From positions 62,001 to 126,000 of the forward strand of contig NZ_JAAGPI010000014.1 of assembly GCF_017104715.1 (NCBI RefSeq): a stretch of 64,000 nucleotides of DNA, given 5' to 3'. The DNA is from Burkholderia sp. Ac-20365. GTDB lineage: Bacteria; Pseudomonadota; Gammaproteobacteria; Burkholderiales; Burkholderiaceae. Below, in pieces: positions 9,501 to 24,500 of the stretch (within the stretch, counting starts at the first letter, position 1; each line of letters starts with the position of its first letter). The notes beneath the pieces are model-generated. The model had not been told where the DNA came from and made no database searches. It saw only the letters and a list, made by a program, of their open reading frames with translations. The translations under genes were made by a program, and so were the position numbers.

Positions 9501-12500
9501 TTACGACGACATGGCTGTGGTGGATGGCGAAGGCCGCGTGCATGGTCTCGAAGGACTGCGCGTGGTCGATGCATCGATCATGCCGCGCATCACGACGGGC
9601 AATCTGAACGCGCCGACCATCATGCTGGCCGAGAAAATCGCCGACCGCATTCGCGGACGCACGGCGCTCGCGCGCTCCACCGCGCCCTACTATGTGGCGA
9701 ACGGCGCACCGGCGCGCGGCGCGAAGCACGTTGCGCACGCACCGGTACAGAGCATGGCGGCACACACGCATTAAGGGAGGCTGTGCGCCATCCGTCGATG
9801 GCGCACACGTTCCATCCCAATGCCGAATCTGTTCTATGTGACCGATTAATGGCGGCGTCTACTGGAACGAGCCGGACCGCGAAGCGCTCACGCTTCGCGG
9901 ACACAACCGGTCTCTTCCAACATCCATCTGAGGATGCCATGCCGACCACTGCTACGCCGTCCGCTTCTTCATCCGCCAAACGGCCCAGCGCCGCCGCGCG
10001 ACTCGAACGCCTGCCGTTTTCGGGGTATCACCGCACCATCTTTCTCATCATCGCGATTGCGTTCTTCTTCGATTCCGTCGATCTCGGCACGATGACCTTC
10101 GTGCTCGGCTCGATCAAGACGGAGTTCGGTTTATCGAGCGCAATGGCGGGCCTCGTTGCGAGCGCCAGCTTCTTCGGCATGGTGGTCGGCGCGGCCGTCG
10201 CGGGTCTGTTCGCGGATCGTTTCGGAAGGCGCCCGGTGTTTCAGTGGAGCATGGTGCTGTGGGGCGTCGCGTCGTATCTGTGCTCGACGGCGCAAACCGT
10301 CGATGCGCTGATCGTCTATCGCGTGCTGCTCGGCATCGGCATGGGGATGGAGTTTCCGATCGCGCAGACGCTGCTGTCCGAATTCGTGCCGACCGCTTCG
10401 CGCGGACGGCTCGTCGCGCTGATGGACGGCTTCTGGCCGCTCGGCTTCATTACGGCCGGTGTCGTGTCGTTCTTCGTGCTGCCGCATTTCGGCTGGCGCA
10501 CCGTGTTCGCGCTGCTCGCCATTCCAGCCGTGTTCGTGCTGATCGTGCGGCGCATCGTGCCCGAATCGCCGCGCTGGCTCGAACATCGCGGACGTCTGGC
10601 GCAGGCCGATGCCGTGCTCGGCCAGATCGAAGCAAAGGTCATGAAGTCCAAAGGTCTCGGTGCGCTGCCCGCGCCGTCACTGCTCGCCGATCCCGTCGCG
10701 CCGTCGAAGCACGGCGCGTTCCGTGAAATCTGGAGCACGGCGTATCGTCAGCGCACGATCATGGTGTGGGCGCTGTGGTTCTTCGCGCTGCTCGGCTTCT
10801 ACGGCCTGACATCGTGGCTCGGCGCCCTGATGCAGCAGGCGGGCTTTGCTGTCACGAAGTCGGTGTTCTATACCGTGCTCATTTCCCTTGGTGGCGTGCC
10901 GGGCTTTCTGTGCGCCGCGTGGCTCGTCGAGCGCTGGGGTCGCAAGCCGACATGCATTGCGTCGCTGGTCGGCGGCGGTGTGATGGCGTATGCGTACGGT
11001 CAGACAGCTTTGCACGCTGACAGCGTGACGCTGCTGATCTGCACGGGCCTCGCGATGCAGTTCTTCCTGTTCGGCATGTGGGCCGTACTCTACACGTACA
11101 CGCCTGAACTCTACGGCACGGGCGCGCGCGCCACGGGCTCCGGCTTCGCGTCGGCGATTGGCCGCGTCGGCTCGCTGATCGGCCCGTACGCGGTCGGCGT
11201 GGTGCTGCCAATCTTTGGACAAGGCGGCGTGTTCACGCTCGGCGCGCTGTCGTTCGGCGTGGCCGCGCTGGCCGTGTGGGTGATGGGCATCGAAACGAAA
11301 GGCCTGTCGCTTGAAACGCTCGTTTCGCATGCCGATGACGAAACGCCCGCATGGCGCGTCGCCGCCGACGACGCGCGTTGACGCCTCACTGCCACGCGCT
11401 TTCCAGATGCTGTAGCGGGCTTACCCGCGCGTAAGCCTGTTACAGCCGCACATCGCATCAGCACGGCATGTTTTCGCGCCTTGTGCAGCACGCGCCGCGC
11501 TCGCCACCGCCTTTCGCTACTGTCAGACCTGTAACCGCGTAACGTGATGAAACACACCCGTAGTCAAACTGTCGCGTCATCCCATTAGCATGACCGGACT
11601 GATCGCTCACTTGTCCACGGAGGTGTCCTGATGTTGAGCCCTCACGAACTCGCGACGCTCATGCTGTTGCATAGCAGTGAACGCCGTATCGAATCGCTCG
11701 ACCCGGATGTACTTGCATTGCGCCACTACGAGCTCGTCGAAGTGCACGAGCTGCGCGGCGGCATTGCCGCATTGCAGATCAGCGCGCGCGGGCGCGATCT
11801 GCTCAAGCGGCTAGGAAGGGATACCGCGCGCTGAGTAGCAGCGCGCGCTGGATGGGTTTATCGCCGGCGCGTGGCGACTGTGTCGACGGCAGGTTGCCGC
11901 TCGCTGACCACGTTGTACATGCTCATGCGCACCGTGATGTGCATGCCGTTCGCGACGAATTTCGACAAGGGCTCCGGCCTGGGTCGCGCTTCGGGTGCGA
12001 TATGCGGCACGTCGTCGTACGGGGTGCGAGCAGGTTCTACCTGCGCAGCAGGCTGGGCTACCGTGACAGGCCGTTCGGCCAGCGCCACATCACGCTCATC
12101 GCGTTCGTCGCGTTCGTCGTGCAGGTCGGCGGCGCTATCGTCGCAGCTGTCGCTCACGATTCTGTCGTTGACCACGGGCAGTTCCGCGTCCGCCAGACTG
12201 TGCGCCAATGCTGGTTCGCGCCACATCGGCTCGGCATTCACGTCCGCCTCCGTCGAATGACGCGGCGACATGTCGATCCATTTGGGCAGATCGGCGAGAT
12301 CCATGATTGTCAGCTTGCCGCCATAGACCGCGCCCGTGTCGACGTTGATCACGTTGTCTTTCGCGGTGACGACGGATACCGGCGTATGGCCGACGATCAC
12401 CGCCGTCACGTTGTCGATCCGTCCCGGCGCGTGCGTCTCGCCACGGACACTGTGGCGCGCCTTGTCCAGCAGGCTGCGCAGCGTATTGCGCGACGGCGCG

Positions 12501-15500
12501 GGATGCGGCTGATACGTCTTCCAGCGTGTGCGCGACCAGATGGCCTTGCGGCGCGTCTTGCCGTCCGCCCGTTCTCTTTCGATATCGGCAACCAGCCGGT
12601 TCCAGTCCGACACGGGCGAATCCGCGTGGACGATGCCGACCAGCCCGTGCTCCGTTTCGATCTCGATCAGATATGGCAGCGATGCCATGTAGGCAGCAAT
12701 CGCGCCGACCCATTGCCGGTCCTCGGCTCTGTCGAGCAGCCAGTCCGCGCCGTTGCCCAGCAGCGCAAGCGCCTGCTCCTCACCCGCATGCCAGCGCACG
12801 ATCGAGTCTTCGTGATTGCCTTTCACCGACTTGATGCCGTATTGCTCCACGGCCTCCAGCACGCTATCCGATTGCGGGCCGCGATCGACGAGATCGCCGA
12901 CGGCGAACAACCGGTCACGTTGCGGATCGAAGTGACGCGCCTCCAGCTCCGTGCGCAGTTGCGCGAAGCAGCCGTGGAGGTCGCCAACGACGAAGTCACG
13001 TCCCAGGTCGTTGCGCGGATAACGGTGAACGGCGCGATAGGGCTCTGTCATGGTTCAGGCAACACAAAAAAACTGCATGGACGGAAAAAAATAATCCGCA
13101 AAAAAATCGAAAATAAATCAGTGAAAGAAATCGGGGCAGATAAGCGTTTGTGTTTAAAACGCGCGCGCCTGTATCGCTGACGGCAAGCATAGCGCGCCGA
13201 AGTGTGACAAGGTGCTACACAAAAAAGGTTTGTGTAACCATTCGTGAGACGAATTCAGCGCCGCGCTTCAAACAGGAAGCCGGCGACCATTTCCGCGCTT
13301 ACGCGGAATCCACGCGTAACGCTGCGGGGGGATCCAGCGGCCGCCTGACGGGTGACGCCAGCATCCGCGCCAGCAGTACCTTCGAGATGCCCAGCTCCAG
13401 CGCGGCGGCTTCAAGACTGCCCTGATTTCGCGCGACGGCCAGTTCCACCGCGTGCCAGTCCGGGATGTCGTCGGTGTCGTCGGCCGCTCTCATCAGCGGA
13501 ATGCTTTCCATCTGGTCGAAACCCAGATCGTTGGCCGTAATCAATGGACCTTCGCTCGCAACGATCGCGTGCCGGATGCGATTGATCATCTCTCGCACGT
13601 TCCCGGGCCAGATGTGCGCGTCGAATGCTTCCCACGCACAGACGGAGAAACCCTGAACGCCATGACGCGAATCGGAGCGAAAGCTTTTCAACAGATGCGC
13701 CGCCAGCAGACGGATATCCGGACCGCGCTCGCGCAGCGGCGGAATGGTGATCGTATCGGGCGACAGCCACGAGAAAAGACGCGCATGCAGACGATGCTCG
13801 TCTGCCGCGCGCTGCAAGTCGATATGTGTCGAGCAGATGATGCGCACATTGCGGATGCCTTTGTCGAGCACATCCGCGAGACGCTGCTGGGTGGACAGCG
13901 GCAGTTCGCAGATGCCATCGATATACAGTGAGCCGCCTTCCGCCATCTCGAGACGGGAACGCTGATTGCCCTCTTCGACTTTCTTCTCCTCACCGCCCAA
14001 TGCCCCGAACAATTCAGCCTCTACGCGCTCCGGTGCGTAAGCCGCGCAATCGATCGACACGAACGGTCCTTCGCGGCGCGACGAACCCAGATGGATCGAC
14101 GATGCAGTCAGTGCCTTGCCACTGCCCGATTCGCCGATCACCGTCACCGGCCGTTCATGCTCCGACGCATTGCGTATTGCCGCGCGCACGTCGCCCATCG
14201 CTGCGCAAGCACCGATCATCGCAAGCGAACCCGTGCTCGCGCTCATGTATTCGCTCGTCTCGCCCGCCGACATGTCGTACGCACGATCGAGTTCCTGCGC
14301 GATTGCCTCGGCAGCAGCAGGCAGCCGGATGTAGCTGACACACCGCGTACGCACGATGCGGCCGATCTCCGGATCGCTCAGATGCGCGTTCGTCACGACG
14401 GCCACCCAGCTGACGGCTGCGCTCGCCCGCGTCAGCTCATCGACTTCGTTCAGATCTGCAGGAATGTTCAGTGACGGAAATTCAATCAGACCTGCGGCCC
14501 GATCGTTCGCGAGCATTGCCGCGCCCTGCCGTTCGCGAATATCGATGCAGCGGATGCGCCATTGCAGCGACGGCAGATTGCCATCGAGACATGCGCGCTC
14601 GGGGTTGCATACGTGATAGAGCCGTTTCAGATTGACGTTCATCGTGTGACCGGTTGACCCGCCTCGAATGATCGAACAAGTACCGACTGCTTCACGCCCC
14701 CCGTACAACGTCCGCGATCGGTTACCGAAAAAGTAATCGCATCATCTCTCCATCGACCCGTCGGGTTGTTACCGTTTGAAAACATCCACACCCGGCCGTT
14801 GGTAGGCGATCAGTTGTAGAAGTTGAGTGAAGATATCGCGCGAGCCGCGCTGCTGATTGCGATGGAAGGGTAACAACAGGGAACCTGGGGGGCGTTGCAT
14901 CGTTACGCGAGTAACGATCCTTTACATTCGACATGATTGACTGTGGCGTGCGGAACACATCGGTAATTTACGGCACTACGTGCCGACTTGATTTTCCCTG
15001 TTCTCACGATGAATAACGACAAAAGTACCTTATTTTAAGGGGCCATTTCCAAAAGAACCGGAAACGACGGACAGGCCATGATGAATAGCGACAGCATTAC
15101 CGAGGCCGTCAGCAGACAGAAGGCGTACATCACGGGATGCAATGCTTAAGGAAAGCTGATGCGAAGCGTGCGGCTACGTGTAGATGAAAGAACCCAGTCA
15201 AGTTTTCTACCCAGACGTTTGCATCGGGGCGGTTCCCAATTCCGAAATCACCACGACTCATCAGGTTGCGCATTCAATGATTGTTCGATTGCATGGCGGT
15301 CAGAGCACGCAGCAGCCGAACGGGACTCACGGGCTTGTGCAATACAGAGAAATCCTTCAATGCCGTGGCCTCGGGCTCAGGCGGCCCACCTTTATTCGTC
15401 ACGAGCACGACCACCGCGGAACGGCCGCTGCGTCGTATCAGCGTGTCGCGGATGGCATGCAGATTCCGCACATCGGCGTGTGCGATCGTTGAAGCGTATT

Positions 15501-18500
15501 CGCACAGCACGGCGTCGAATGCAGGGTCGTGCTCGATCACACGCACTGCATCTTCCACAGTCTGCACACGCTGCATCACCCATCCGAGGCGGTTCACGCA
15601 GTCATCGGGAATGAAGGCGCCTTCGCCGGCCAGCAAAATGCGCCGCCCTACGCTTGCCGCACGCGCAACAACGACATGGCGCGCGCTTCCGACGCCGTTG
15701 GTCGCCTGACTCGCATCGCCAATGCGCACCCAGAAGCGAAATGTCGTTCCGCGTCCTGGCGCCGAGCGCATCTTCAGTTCGCCACCCATCAGCCCAACGA
15801 GCCGGCGCACCGTCGCAAGACCCAGTTCCCGGTGCAGAAGCGCATCACCTTCGGCACTCGCGTCACGATTCAATCCGCTACGGATGCACGCCTGTTCACC
15901 GGGCGAAAAACCGGCGCCTGAATCGCGGACTTCAATGTATCCCCCTTCGCGCTGCCCGGCCCGCCTGAAGCCGATCCACACGCCGCCCGCGTCCGTATAA
16001 CGAATCGCATTCGAAGCTAGATTGTCGAGGATCCGTTCGAGCAGCAAAGGATCGTGATAGATGACGACGTTCGTCGGTGCAATACGCAGCGAAAGCCCCT
16101 TCGCTGCCGCAAGCGGCCGCCAGGCGCGGTCGATCTGGTCGAACAGTTCGGATACGCGGAAATGCACTCGCGCCACCGAAGTACGTGCGCTTTCGACCTG
16201 GGCGAGATCCAGCAGTTGATCGAACAGGCGGTTCGCGGTTTCGACGCGCTGCGCAATATGTCTGGCCACATGCGCGCGCAACGCGGGCGTAGCAGGCGCG
16301 CCGTTCAATGTCGCCGCGAGCAGTCCTACGGCGTGCAGCGGCTCGCGCAGATCCCGGCAAGCCGTGCTGATGGACTGGCTTCTCGCTGCGCTGACCTGAT
16401 CGACGATCTGCATCTGCTGCGCCAGCAGCGTTGCCATATGCTGCTGGTCCACCCTTGCTTTCATGACGCGCGAATAGATCCTCCGATAGCCCCACGCGTA
16501 TAGCCCCACAAGTACGCCGACGACGCCGCACACGAGCCCGAGTGTTTCCCAGTCGACACCCGGAATGTGCAGGTACAGGCGCATGGTGGGCAATAGCACC
16601 CATGGAATCGCGCTGAGGAAGTTGAGCATGTCGAACCCCGTCGACATGAGCAGCACCATCGCGATCACGGACAGCAGTACCGTGTGCACCAGCGGAAACC
16701 CAGCACCCGGCGCACCGAACGCAAAGCCAACGGATAGGCCCGATGCCCCCGCGAGCATCGCGCTGCCGATTGCGTGGACTACGATCCAGCCACGAGGCGA
16801 CAACCGCGCGGGAGCGTGGCCATGCCAGAGCCAGAACGAAGCAGCAGCACAGATCGCGATTGCGTAGAAGACCACCCACACTACGAATAACCGCGGATCG
16901 GGCGTGTTCGCCCAGTAAAGACTGGCAAGTACCGCCACTGCCAGCAAATGGGTCATGACGTTGAGACGATCCAGCGTGAACAGGTCGCGTGCGCGATCGT
17001 CGTCGATGGCATGCTGGATGGAGTCGTACGGCATCATGCTGCCCCTTTCACCCCCTCGATGGAAACCGACGAATCACCAGTTTCCATCGAGCATCTTCTG
17101 ACTATTGCTGATGATGACCGTCCAGCCCGGCTCTGCCGTACTGCTGCGCGTGGCCTCAGAGAGCCCCGGTTGCGGCTCCGCTCCAGCACCATGCGCGCGC
17201 GTGATCGACTCCAGCAGGCTCAGCGCACTATAGAAGCTGCGATCCACCTGCAGGGTCCAGCCATTCGTCTCGCTTGCCTTGCGCGCCTGTTCCAGCGCGT
17301 CATAGATCTGCACGGGAAACTTCACCCCCGTCGATTCGATCCTGATCATCAACGTGCGCGCCCGCAGAATCTCCTCGTGCACGGGCGCCTCCATAACCGC
17401 CCCGGGTTCGCGAATCCGCTCCACGCGCCCTGCCTGTGCTTCGTCTCGCGGAGTCAGGCTCAGCACCTTGTGCAGGCGTGACAGATCGGGGAACAGAGCG
17501 CGCATGATCATGGACCTCGTCGTGTGATTGGCACGACTCCATGCTGCTCGCCCGGGACTTTCGAAAAAACCGGCTATGCCGGGGGAAATTCACGTCCAGA
17601 CGACGGTACCCAATGAGTCCCCCACTAATGGGGGATAGTAAACCTTGCCGCTACGCGTACCATGGTCATCACGGGAGACATTGCCATGGATATTCAGTAC
17701 TTTCAGCACGTGCTGCTCGTCGAAGACGAAGGCCTCACGCGCACCGCGATGAAGAGCCTCATTCTGTCGTCGCAGCCGACACTCGACATCGATGAAGCAG
17801 GCGGTTTCGAGAATGCGGTCGAGCGGCTGCAGAGCAAGGCATATGACCTGATCTTTCTCGACTTTCACCTGGGGCCAAATCACACCGGTATGGATCTGCT
17901 GCACTGGTTGCAGGAAAACGAAATGGCCCTGCACGTCGTCATGCTGTCCGCGCAGGACGACCGCGAAACGGTGCTGGACTGCATCAAAAACGGCGCGGGC
18001 GGTTTCATTTCGAAGGCCAGCGAAGGCGGCAGCGCGGTATTCCGCGAAGCAATCGAAACCATCCTCGGCGGCCGGGTCTATCTGCCCAACAGTGTGCTCG
18101 GCAAGGGCGGCCATACGCCACAGCCAGCCGCACCGAGCAAGGGCGTCCCCATCGATTCGCTCAACCTGCCGCCGCGGCTCGCGCAAACCCTGCGTTTCGT
18201 GCTGCAAGGCCTGTCGAACAAAGCGATCGCGAGAAAGATGGACATCTCGGAGAACACCGCGAAGGAGTACATCAGCGACCTTCTGAGCCGCTTCAATGTC
18301 GCCCGGCGCACGTTTCTGATCGTCGAAATGGCGCGCCGCGGTATCGAGATTTCTCCGCCGCAAAATGCCGTGGCCTAAACACCCATCCGGCGCCCTTCTG
18401 TCAATTCCAGCATGCGCGCGGCCAATTCGTCTGCGGAAATCGGTTTGCTGAGCACGTAGCGTTCGGGCAACGTGCCCGCGGCCGTCGCCGTCGTCTCGCC

Positions 18501-21500
18501 GGTGATCACGAGACATGGCACGGGCCGCGTCAAGCGCGTGCTCAACATCCGCACCACGTCATGCGCAGTCGAAAACTCCGGCAGGCGGTAATCGCTGATC
18601 ACCAGGTCGGGCAAACGCTCGACCGTGTCCAGCAGCGCATCGAACTCCGCGAGTGAACGCGCCGACTCGCACAGCACACCCCACTGCACGAACAACGCAT
18701 TCATCGAAGCCCTCACCAGGCCGTCGTCCTCGACCAGTATCACGTACAGGCCGCGCAGCAATGCCCGCGACGGCACGAGTTCGACGAGCGGCGCAACGGC
18801 GTCGCATCCCGCAGGCGATTCGACGGCCGGCAGACGCACCGAGAAACGCGAACCATGTCCCACGACTGACTTCAATTCGATCCGATGTCCCTCCAGCAAC
18901 GACACCACCGCGTTGACGATCGACAATCCCAGTCCGAGCCCCTTCTCGCGGTCGCGCTCCGGATTGCCGATTTGCACGAACGGTTGAAAGATCGCGTCCC
19001 AATGCTGCGAAGCAATGCCGATACCGTTATCGACGACGTCGACGCGCACGTAATTGGGCGTGCGCACCACGCCGACAATGACCGTGCAGCGGCCGGTTTT
19101 CAAAGGGTCCGAATATTTGATGCCGTTCGAGATCAGATTGCTCAGCACGCGCGGCGCCCAATCGGCATCGCTGCGCACTAGCGCTCTCTTCTGGTCGATG
19201 CGGCGTGGTCTGTACCGCAGCTTCACGCCGCAACTTTCGGCGAAGGGCGCCAATTGCTCGATGCTTTCTTGCGCAACGGCGTCCAGATCAATGCAGGAGT
19301 AGTTCGGCTTGACGTGACCCGATTCGAGCTTGGACAGGTCGAGCACGGCGTTGAACAGTCTGGCCATGAGCACGGACGCCTTGCGTGCTTCGCCGATCAG
19401 CTTGACCGACTCGTCGAGATCGCGCTTGTCGAGCGCCTCCCCGGCCGCTGCGAGAAAGAGGTTCAACGCATGCATCGGCTGTCGCAGATCGTGGGCGGCC
19501 GCTGCGAGAAAACGCGATTTCGCCTGACTCGACCGCTCCGCATCTTCGCGCTGCTGTTCACGCAGTGTGATCAATGCATCCGACCTGTCCTGCTGGTCTC
19601 GCCTCGCCCGCTCGAGATCCTGGTGCTTTTTCGCCAGTTCTGCGTTGGCGCCTTGCAAGGCATCGTTGCTGTTCGCAAGCAGACGCACGGCGACGAAGCG
19701 ATCTCGTACGTGCCGCTCCTCACTGACGTTGACGCTGTAGCCGAGTAGAGCGACGTTCAACAGATAGAACATTCCCGCAACGAAGTTGTCGGCTTCGAGC
19801 GACTGGGTAATGAGTTGCGCGGCAACGATCAGGCAGATGACGACCGTCGTGAGCAAGAATGTCGCTTTGGCACGCAAGCGAAGAAAGCCGAACAGGTAGA
19901 AGAAAATCAGATAGAAGCCAACAAAGAAGTGCGTGAAGTTCACCGGTCGCGGCGCAAGTATGGTCTGCACCAGAAGGCACATGCACATGCCCGCGAGACC
20001 CGTCAGCAAGATCCGGTGTGCGATCGCATCCTTGTCGAACTGAAGCCTGAAGGCCAGCACAATGCCGACGCCGGCGACGAGCACGCCGAGGCATCGAAAC
20101 GCAAATATCTCTGGAAAATACGGGCGAAACACTTCGTTCGACTGCGCGAGATTGATTTCCCACCAGCCAAAGCATGCCCAGATGAGCGTGCCGAGCACGA
20201 GCGCCGCGCGGCGAAACTCGGCGAACCGTCGACCGTAGTCGATGGTGAATTCGCGTTCGACTTGCGGATCGTCGAAGCGAGCCGGCCAGAACATCAGTTC
20301 GGCAAGCATCGCGCCCGCTGCGCGAAGTGCGGGCCAACGCTCGATGACCTTTGACCGGGACGCTGACGGCAACTTGAACATGTTCATCGCATTCCGCCGT
20401 TGCAGGCTGGCGGCCCTTGGTTTCAAGGCACGCGAGCCGGATCAATCGAGGTTCATTCTAGGCTTCGTTTAATGTCTAAACAATCGGCTTGCACGCCGGG
20501 CTTTTCCGAACCGAAACAATGACCGCGATTGACAACAAAGTCGGTTCAATGACTATGTTTTCCTCAAACGCTTCACGCCGGTTCGGCGGCGGGCTTTCTC
20601 TTTCGCGCGAAGCTCGACCACAATCGGTTGCATGTTGAAAAGGCGGTCGCTGTGGCCGTCCAATGCAGAAATGCAATAGAAGGTTTTTTCCGCAGCGGTC
20701 GTGAACGTCCCCGAGCCAAGGAGAAACAGGAATGCCAGAGCATGCACCTAAACGCGTTGCCGTCGCCGTGCAAGGCGGCGGAGCACATGGCGCCTTCAGT
20801 TGGGGCGCGCTCGACCGGCTGCTCGAGTATGTCGAACAGGGAAAATTGATCATCACGGCACTCAGCGGCACGAGCGCGGGCGGATTCAATGCCGCGTTGT
20901 GCGCGTACGCCCTCGGCTTTGACAAGAACCAGGCATCGCTAGCCAAGAACGCGAGGCAATTGCTTAGAGAATACTGGATGGCCGACGCTGCAGATGCACC
21001 GTTTAGCGCTTACTCGGCGACAGCGAAACTATGGCACGACACATTCAACAGCTGGAATATCGACAGCTCACCCACCAGCATTCTTTCCGCGGTGAACAAT
21101 CAGATCTGGTCGCCTATCTTCTATCTGCAATACGACTGGCTCGCCCAGGTTCTCGGCAACAAGATCGACTTCGATAAACTCCAAAGGCAGACAGAACCAC
21201 CCGAGTTGTACATTGCAACAACCAATATCACGGCAGGTCGACGCGACATCTTCGCAAAGAGTGCGGTGACACTCGATGTACTCAAGGCATCCGCGTGCAT
21301 TCCCCAATTATTCCTGCCCGCAAAGTACGAGAACAATTACTACTGGGATGGCGGATTCATGGGCAACCCCGCTATCACGCCTCTGATTAATCATTCGAGC
21401 GACGTGGTTCTCATCCAGCTCAATCCCTTCTCCCGCGACACGCCGCCATACACCGCAATGGAGATCAATAACCGCGTCAATGAAATCACGTTCAATTCGT

Positions 21501-24500
21501 CACTGGTCCACGAGATCAACGCTATTTGCGCGGTCAACAAACTGATCGACTACTTCGATGCTCTGGCGAAGACCAGCGACGCGGCAGCGCAAGCGGCGAA
21601 ACTGTTGCCCGTCAACCGGGTCCGTCTCACGCGGATCACCAACGAGCCATTTATGCGCAGACTCGGCTATGCATCGAAATCGGTGATCGTGAAAGACTTT
21701 CTGCTTGATCTCTACAAGGAAGGATGGACGGAGGCAGGAAAGTGGTTCGACGCTTCGTATTCATCGCTCGCAGACACCGAGCCTGCGCCGCGTCCGGCTA
21801 TGCCCGCGGCAACCGACACGAAAAAGCCCGGCTTCCCGGCCGATATCCTCGATACGCTTCTGAGCCGGAAGAACATTATCCGAAAGCGTCACACGGCAAA
21901 TTGAGTGACGTTCTTTGCCGAAGCTCGACGTCAAAAGCGATAGCCCACACGCAGATAGGTGACGATAGGATCGAGCGTAAGCTTCGACTCGGCGCGCCGT
22001 GTCAACGTGCCGATCGGCGTCTGCGACTGGGTCGTGAAGGTTCCGGTCGTGCTCATCGGAATGTACGAAACCGAAAAGCCCGCGAACCAGTGTTCGGAAA
22101 ATGCATACGTGAACCCGACGTTGAACACGGGCGCCCAGACTGTGCTCGCTTCAACCGTGGTCGGTCCGCCGAGCACCGTGGACTCGAATGTCGCGTTCGT
22201 GATTTGACCATCGCTGAACGATGTTCGCGTGACGCCAATGCCGAGATACGGCCTGAATCTGGCTTGGGGTTCAAGGAAAAAGTATTTAAAGAGCAGCGTC
22301 GGGCTCCACTGCTTCACCGTGCCGACCTTGCCGAATCGCGCGAATGATCCTGTACCGCTGACGTCGAAATCAGGTGGAACCCCGATTTCGAATTCCGCAG
22401 CGATATGGCCCGTGAAGAAGTACCCGGCAGTAAAGCCGATGGTGTCCGAACTGGAAATCCCCGCACCCGTGTTCGGAACCGTAATATTGACCGGATTCCC
22501 GCCTACGGATGTGATCTTCAGCGGCGTGCTGCTGTCTTGCGGCGCGAAATGAAACCAGCCTGTCGTCACGTAGATGCTGCCAGCTGTTTGAGCATGGCTT
22601 GCGGTCGATAAGGTAATCGCAAGCACACATGCAGCGGCGATTCGAGATGCCTGCATGCTGTACTCCTCCAGAACGTGTAACGCCTCTTTTTCACTTCTTC
22701 TACGCAGGCTTGATGTGGCCTCTCTGATTGTGAGTGTCTTGCGTCGCGGTGAAGATCTTCACCATCTGGAATTGCTTTCTCTGTCACGAACTCCTTTACA
22801 GGATATGCGACAGAAAGGACATCAAAAAGGAAAATAGCCTCGACATGCATCATCTGATTTTTATGTCGATTTCGACACTTATTGACGTGGCTTTTTCAAT
22901 TCAACGAGGCAGTCCTCGTTCTCGGCATCGCCTTTGTGCGCTACCGCGCAGAAAGTAATTCGCGGCCACAACCATTCACTATATTTACCTGATGGAGGAG
23001 CAAACCACGTTCCTTCTCCGCGAGAGACGCAACACTGATCAGGAGGACGTATCGTGAGCAAGACGATCATATTCTGCTCTGATGGAACCTGGAACGGTCC
23101 CGGTGGCGACAAGGACGACACCTCGCCGCCGAGCAATGTCTGGAAGCTCTTCCTGCACCTGAAAGGAGAACTCGACCACGACAGCCTGCTGCAAGCGTCC
23201 GAGCAGGAAAAGACGCTCGCGGGCGAAGGCGGGCAAGTCGCGAAATATATCCATGGTGTCGGCAGTTCGATCGGCCCGCTCGACAAGATCTTCGGCGGCG
23301 TATTCGGAAGCGGAACAATCGAGCGCATTGTTCGCGGTTATACGTTCGTGTCGCGGAACTACCAACCGGGCGACAGGATCGTCCTCGTCGGTTTCAGCCG
23401 CGGCGCGTATACAGCGCGAGCGCTGGGCGGCCTGATCACCGACATGGGACTGTTGAACCCGGCGGCGCATGACCTCACCGACAAGGCGCTCGCTTACCGC
23501 CTTGGATCGATGGCGTGGAGCGAACATCGCGCGAAGCGTGTGGACGATCGGGTGGCGGCACAGAACGGAAACAGATCGCTTGTCGACAAGCTGTCGGACG
23601 TGCTCGATGGACTGCCCCGTTTCATGTCCGGCAAGCTGTCGCAAAACGAACTCGTTCCTGCCCAGGACGGCATTCTCGCGATAGCCGTGTGGGACACGGT
23701 TGGCTCATTGGGGATTCCGCTTTATGTCGACCATGACGACGACCGCGTCGACGTATTCCGGTTCGCCGATACGAATCTGAGTGAGAAAGTCCAGTTCGGC
23801 TTCCATGCGATCAGCCTCGACGAACAGCGCGGCGACTTCGTGCCGACGCTGTGGACGCCTCGCGACAATGTGCGCCAGGTGGTGTTCCCAGGCGCGCACT
23901 CGGACGTGGGCGGCGGCTATGAAGCCAGTGGGCTCAGCAACGGCGCCCTGCGCTGGATGGTGTCCTCTCTGAGCAAAATCGGGGTGCTATTCGACGATTC
24001 ACAGGCGCTTGCCGCGGACAATCCTGCCGATGTGGGACATCGGCCTTGGGCCAAAGGCGTTTTCGAGTTCCGTCCGCGTGGCCCGCGGACAATTCTCGAA
24101 GACCCCGCCTATGCCGGCAAGCTGCTATTTCATAGTTCGGTGAAGTCGCGGCTCGCGGCCAGGCCATCGACGTGGGATCCCACTGACGGGTCATCGGAGT
24201 ACGTGCCCACCGTGCTGGGCACCGTCATCGGTACAAATACGGCGTGGGAAGCCTGAGCACACGCATGCTCAATCCCTGACGGGCGCATGCGCCCGTCGGC
24301 CATTCACTGCGCCGGTTCGAAACTCCAGCTCCCCTCCACGTCGATCACCGTCTTCACCGAGTTCGCGAGAAAACAGGCATCGTGCGCGAGATGGTGCAGA
24401 TGCGCGAGCGCTTCATCGCCCGGCGCTTTCGTCCCTGCAAACGCAACGGCGGGTTTCAGCACCACACGCGTGACGACTTCCTTGCCCGCGTCGTTCTTCG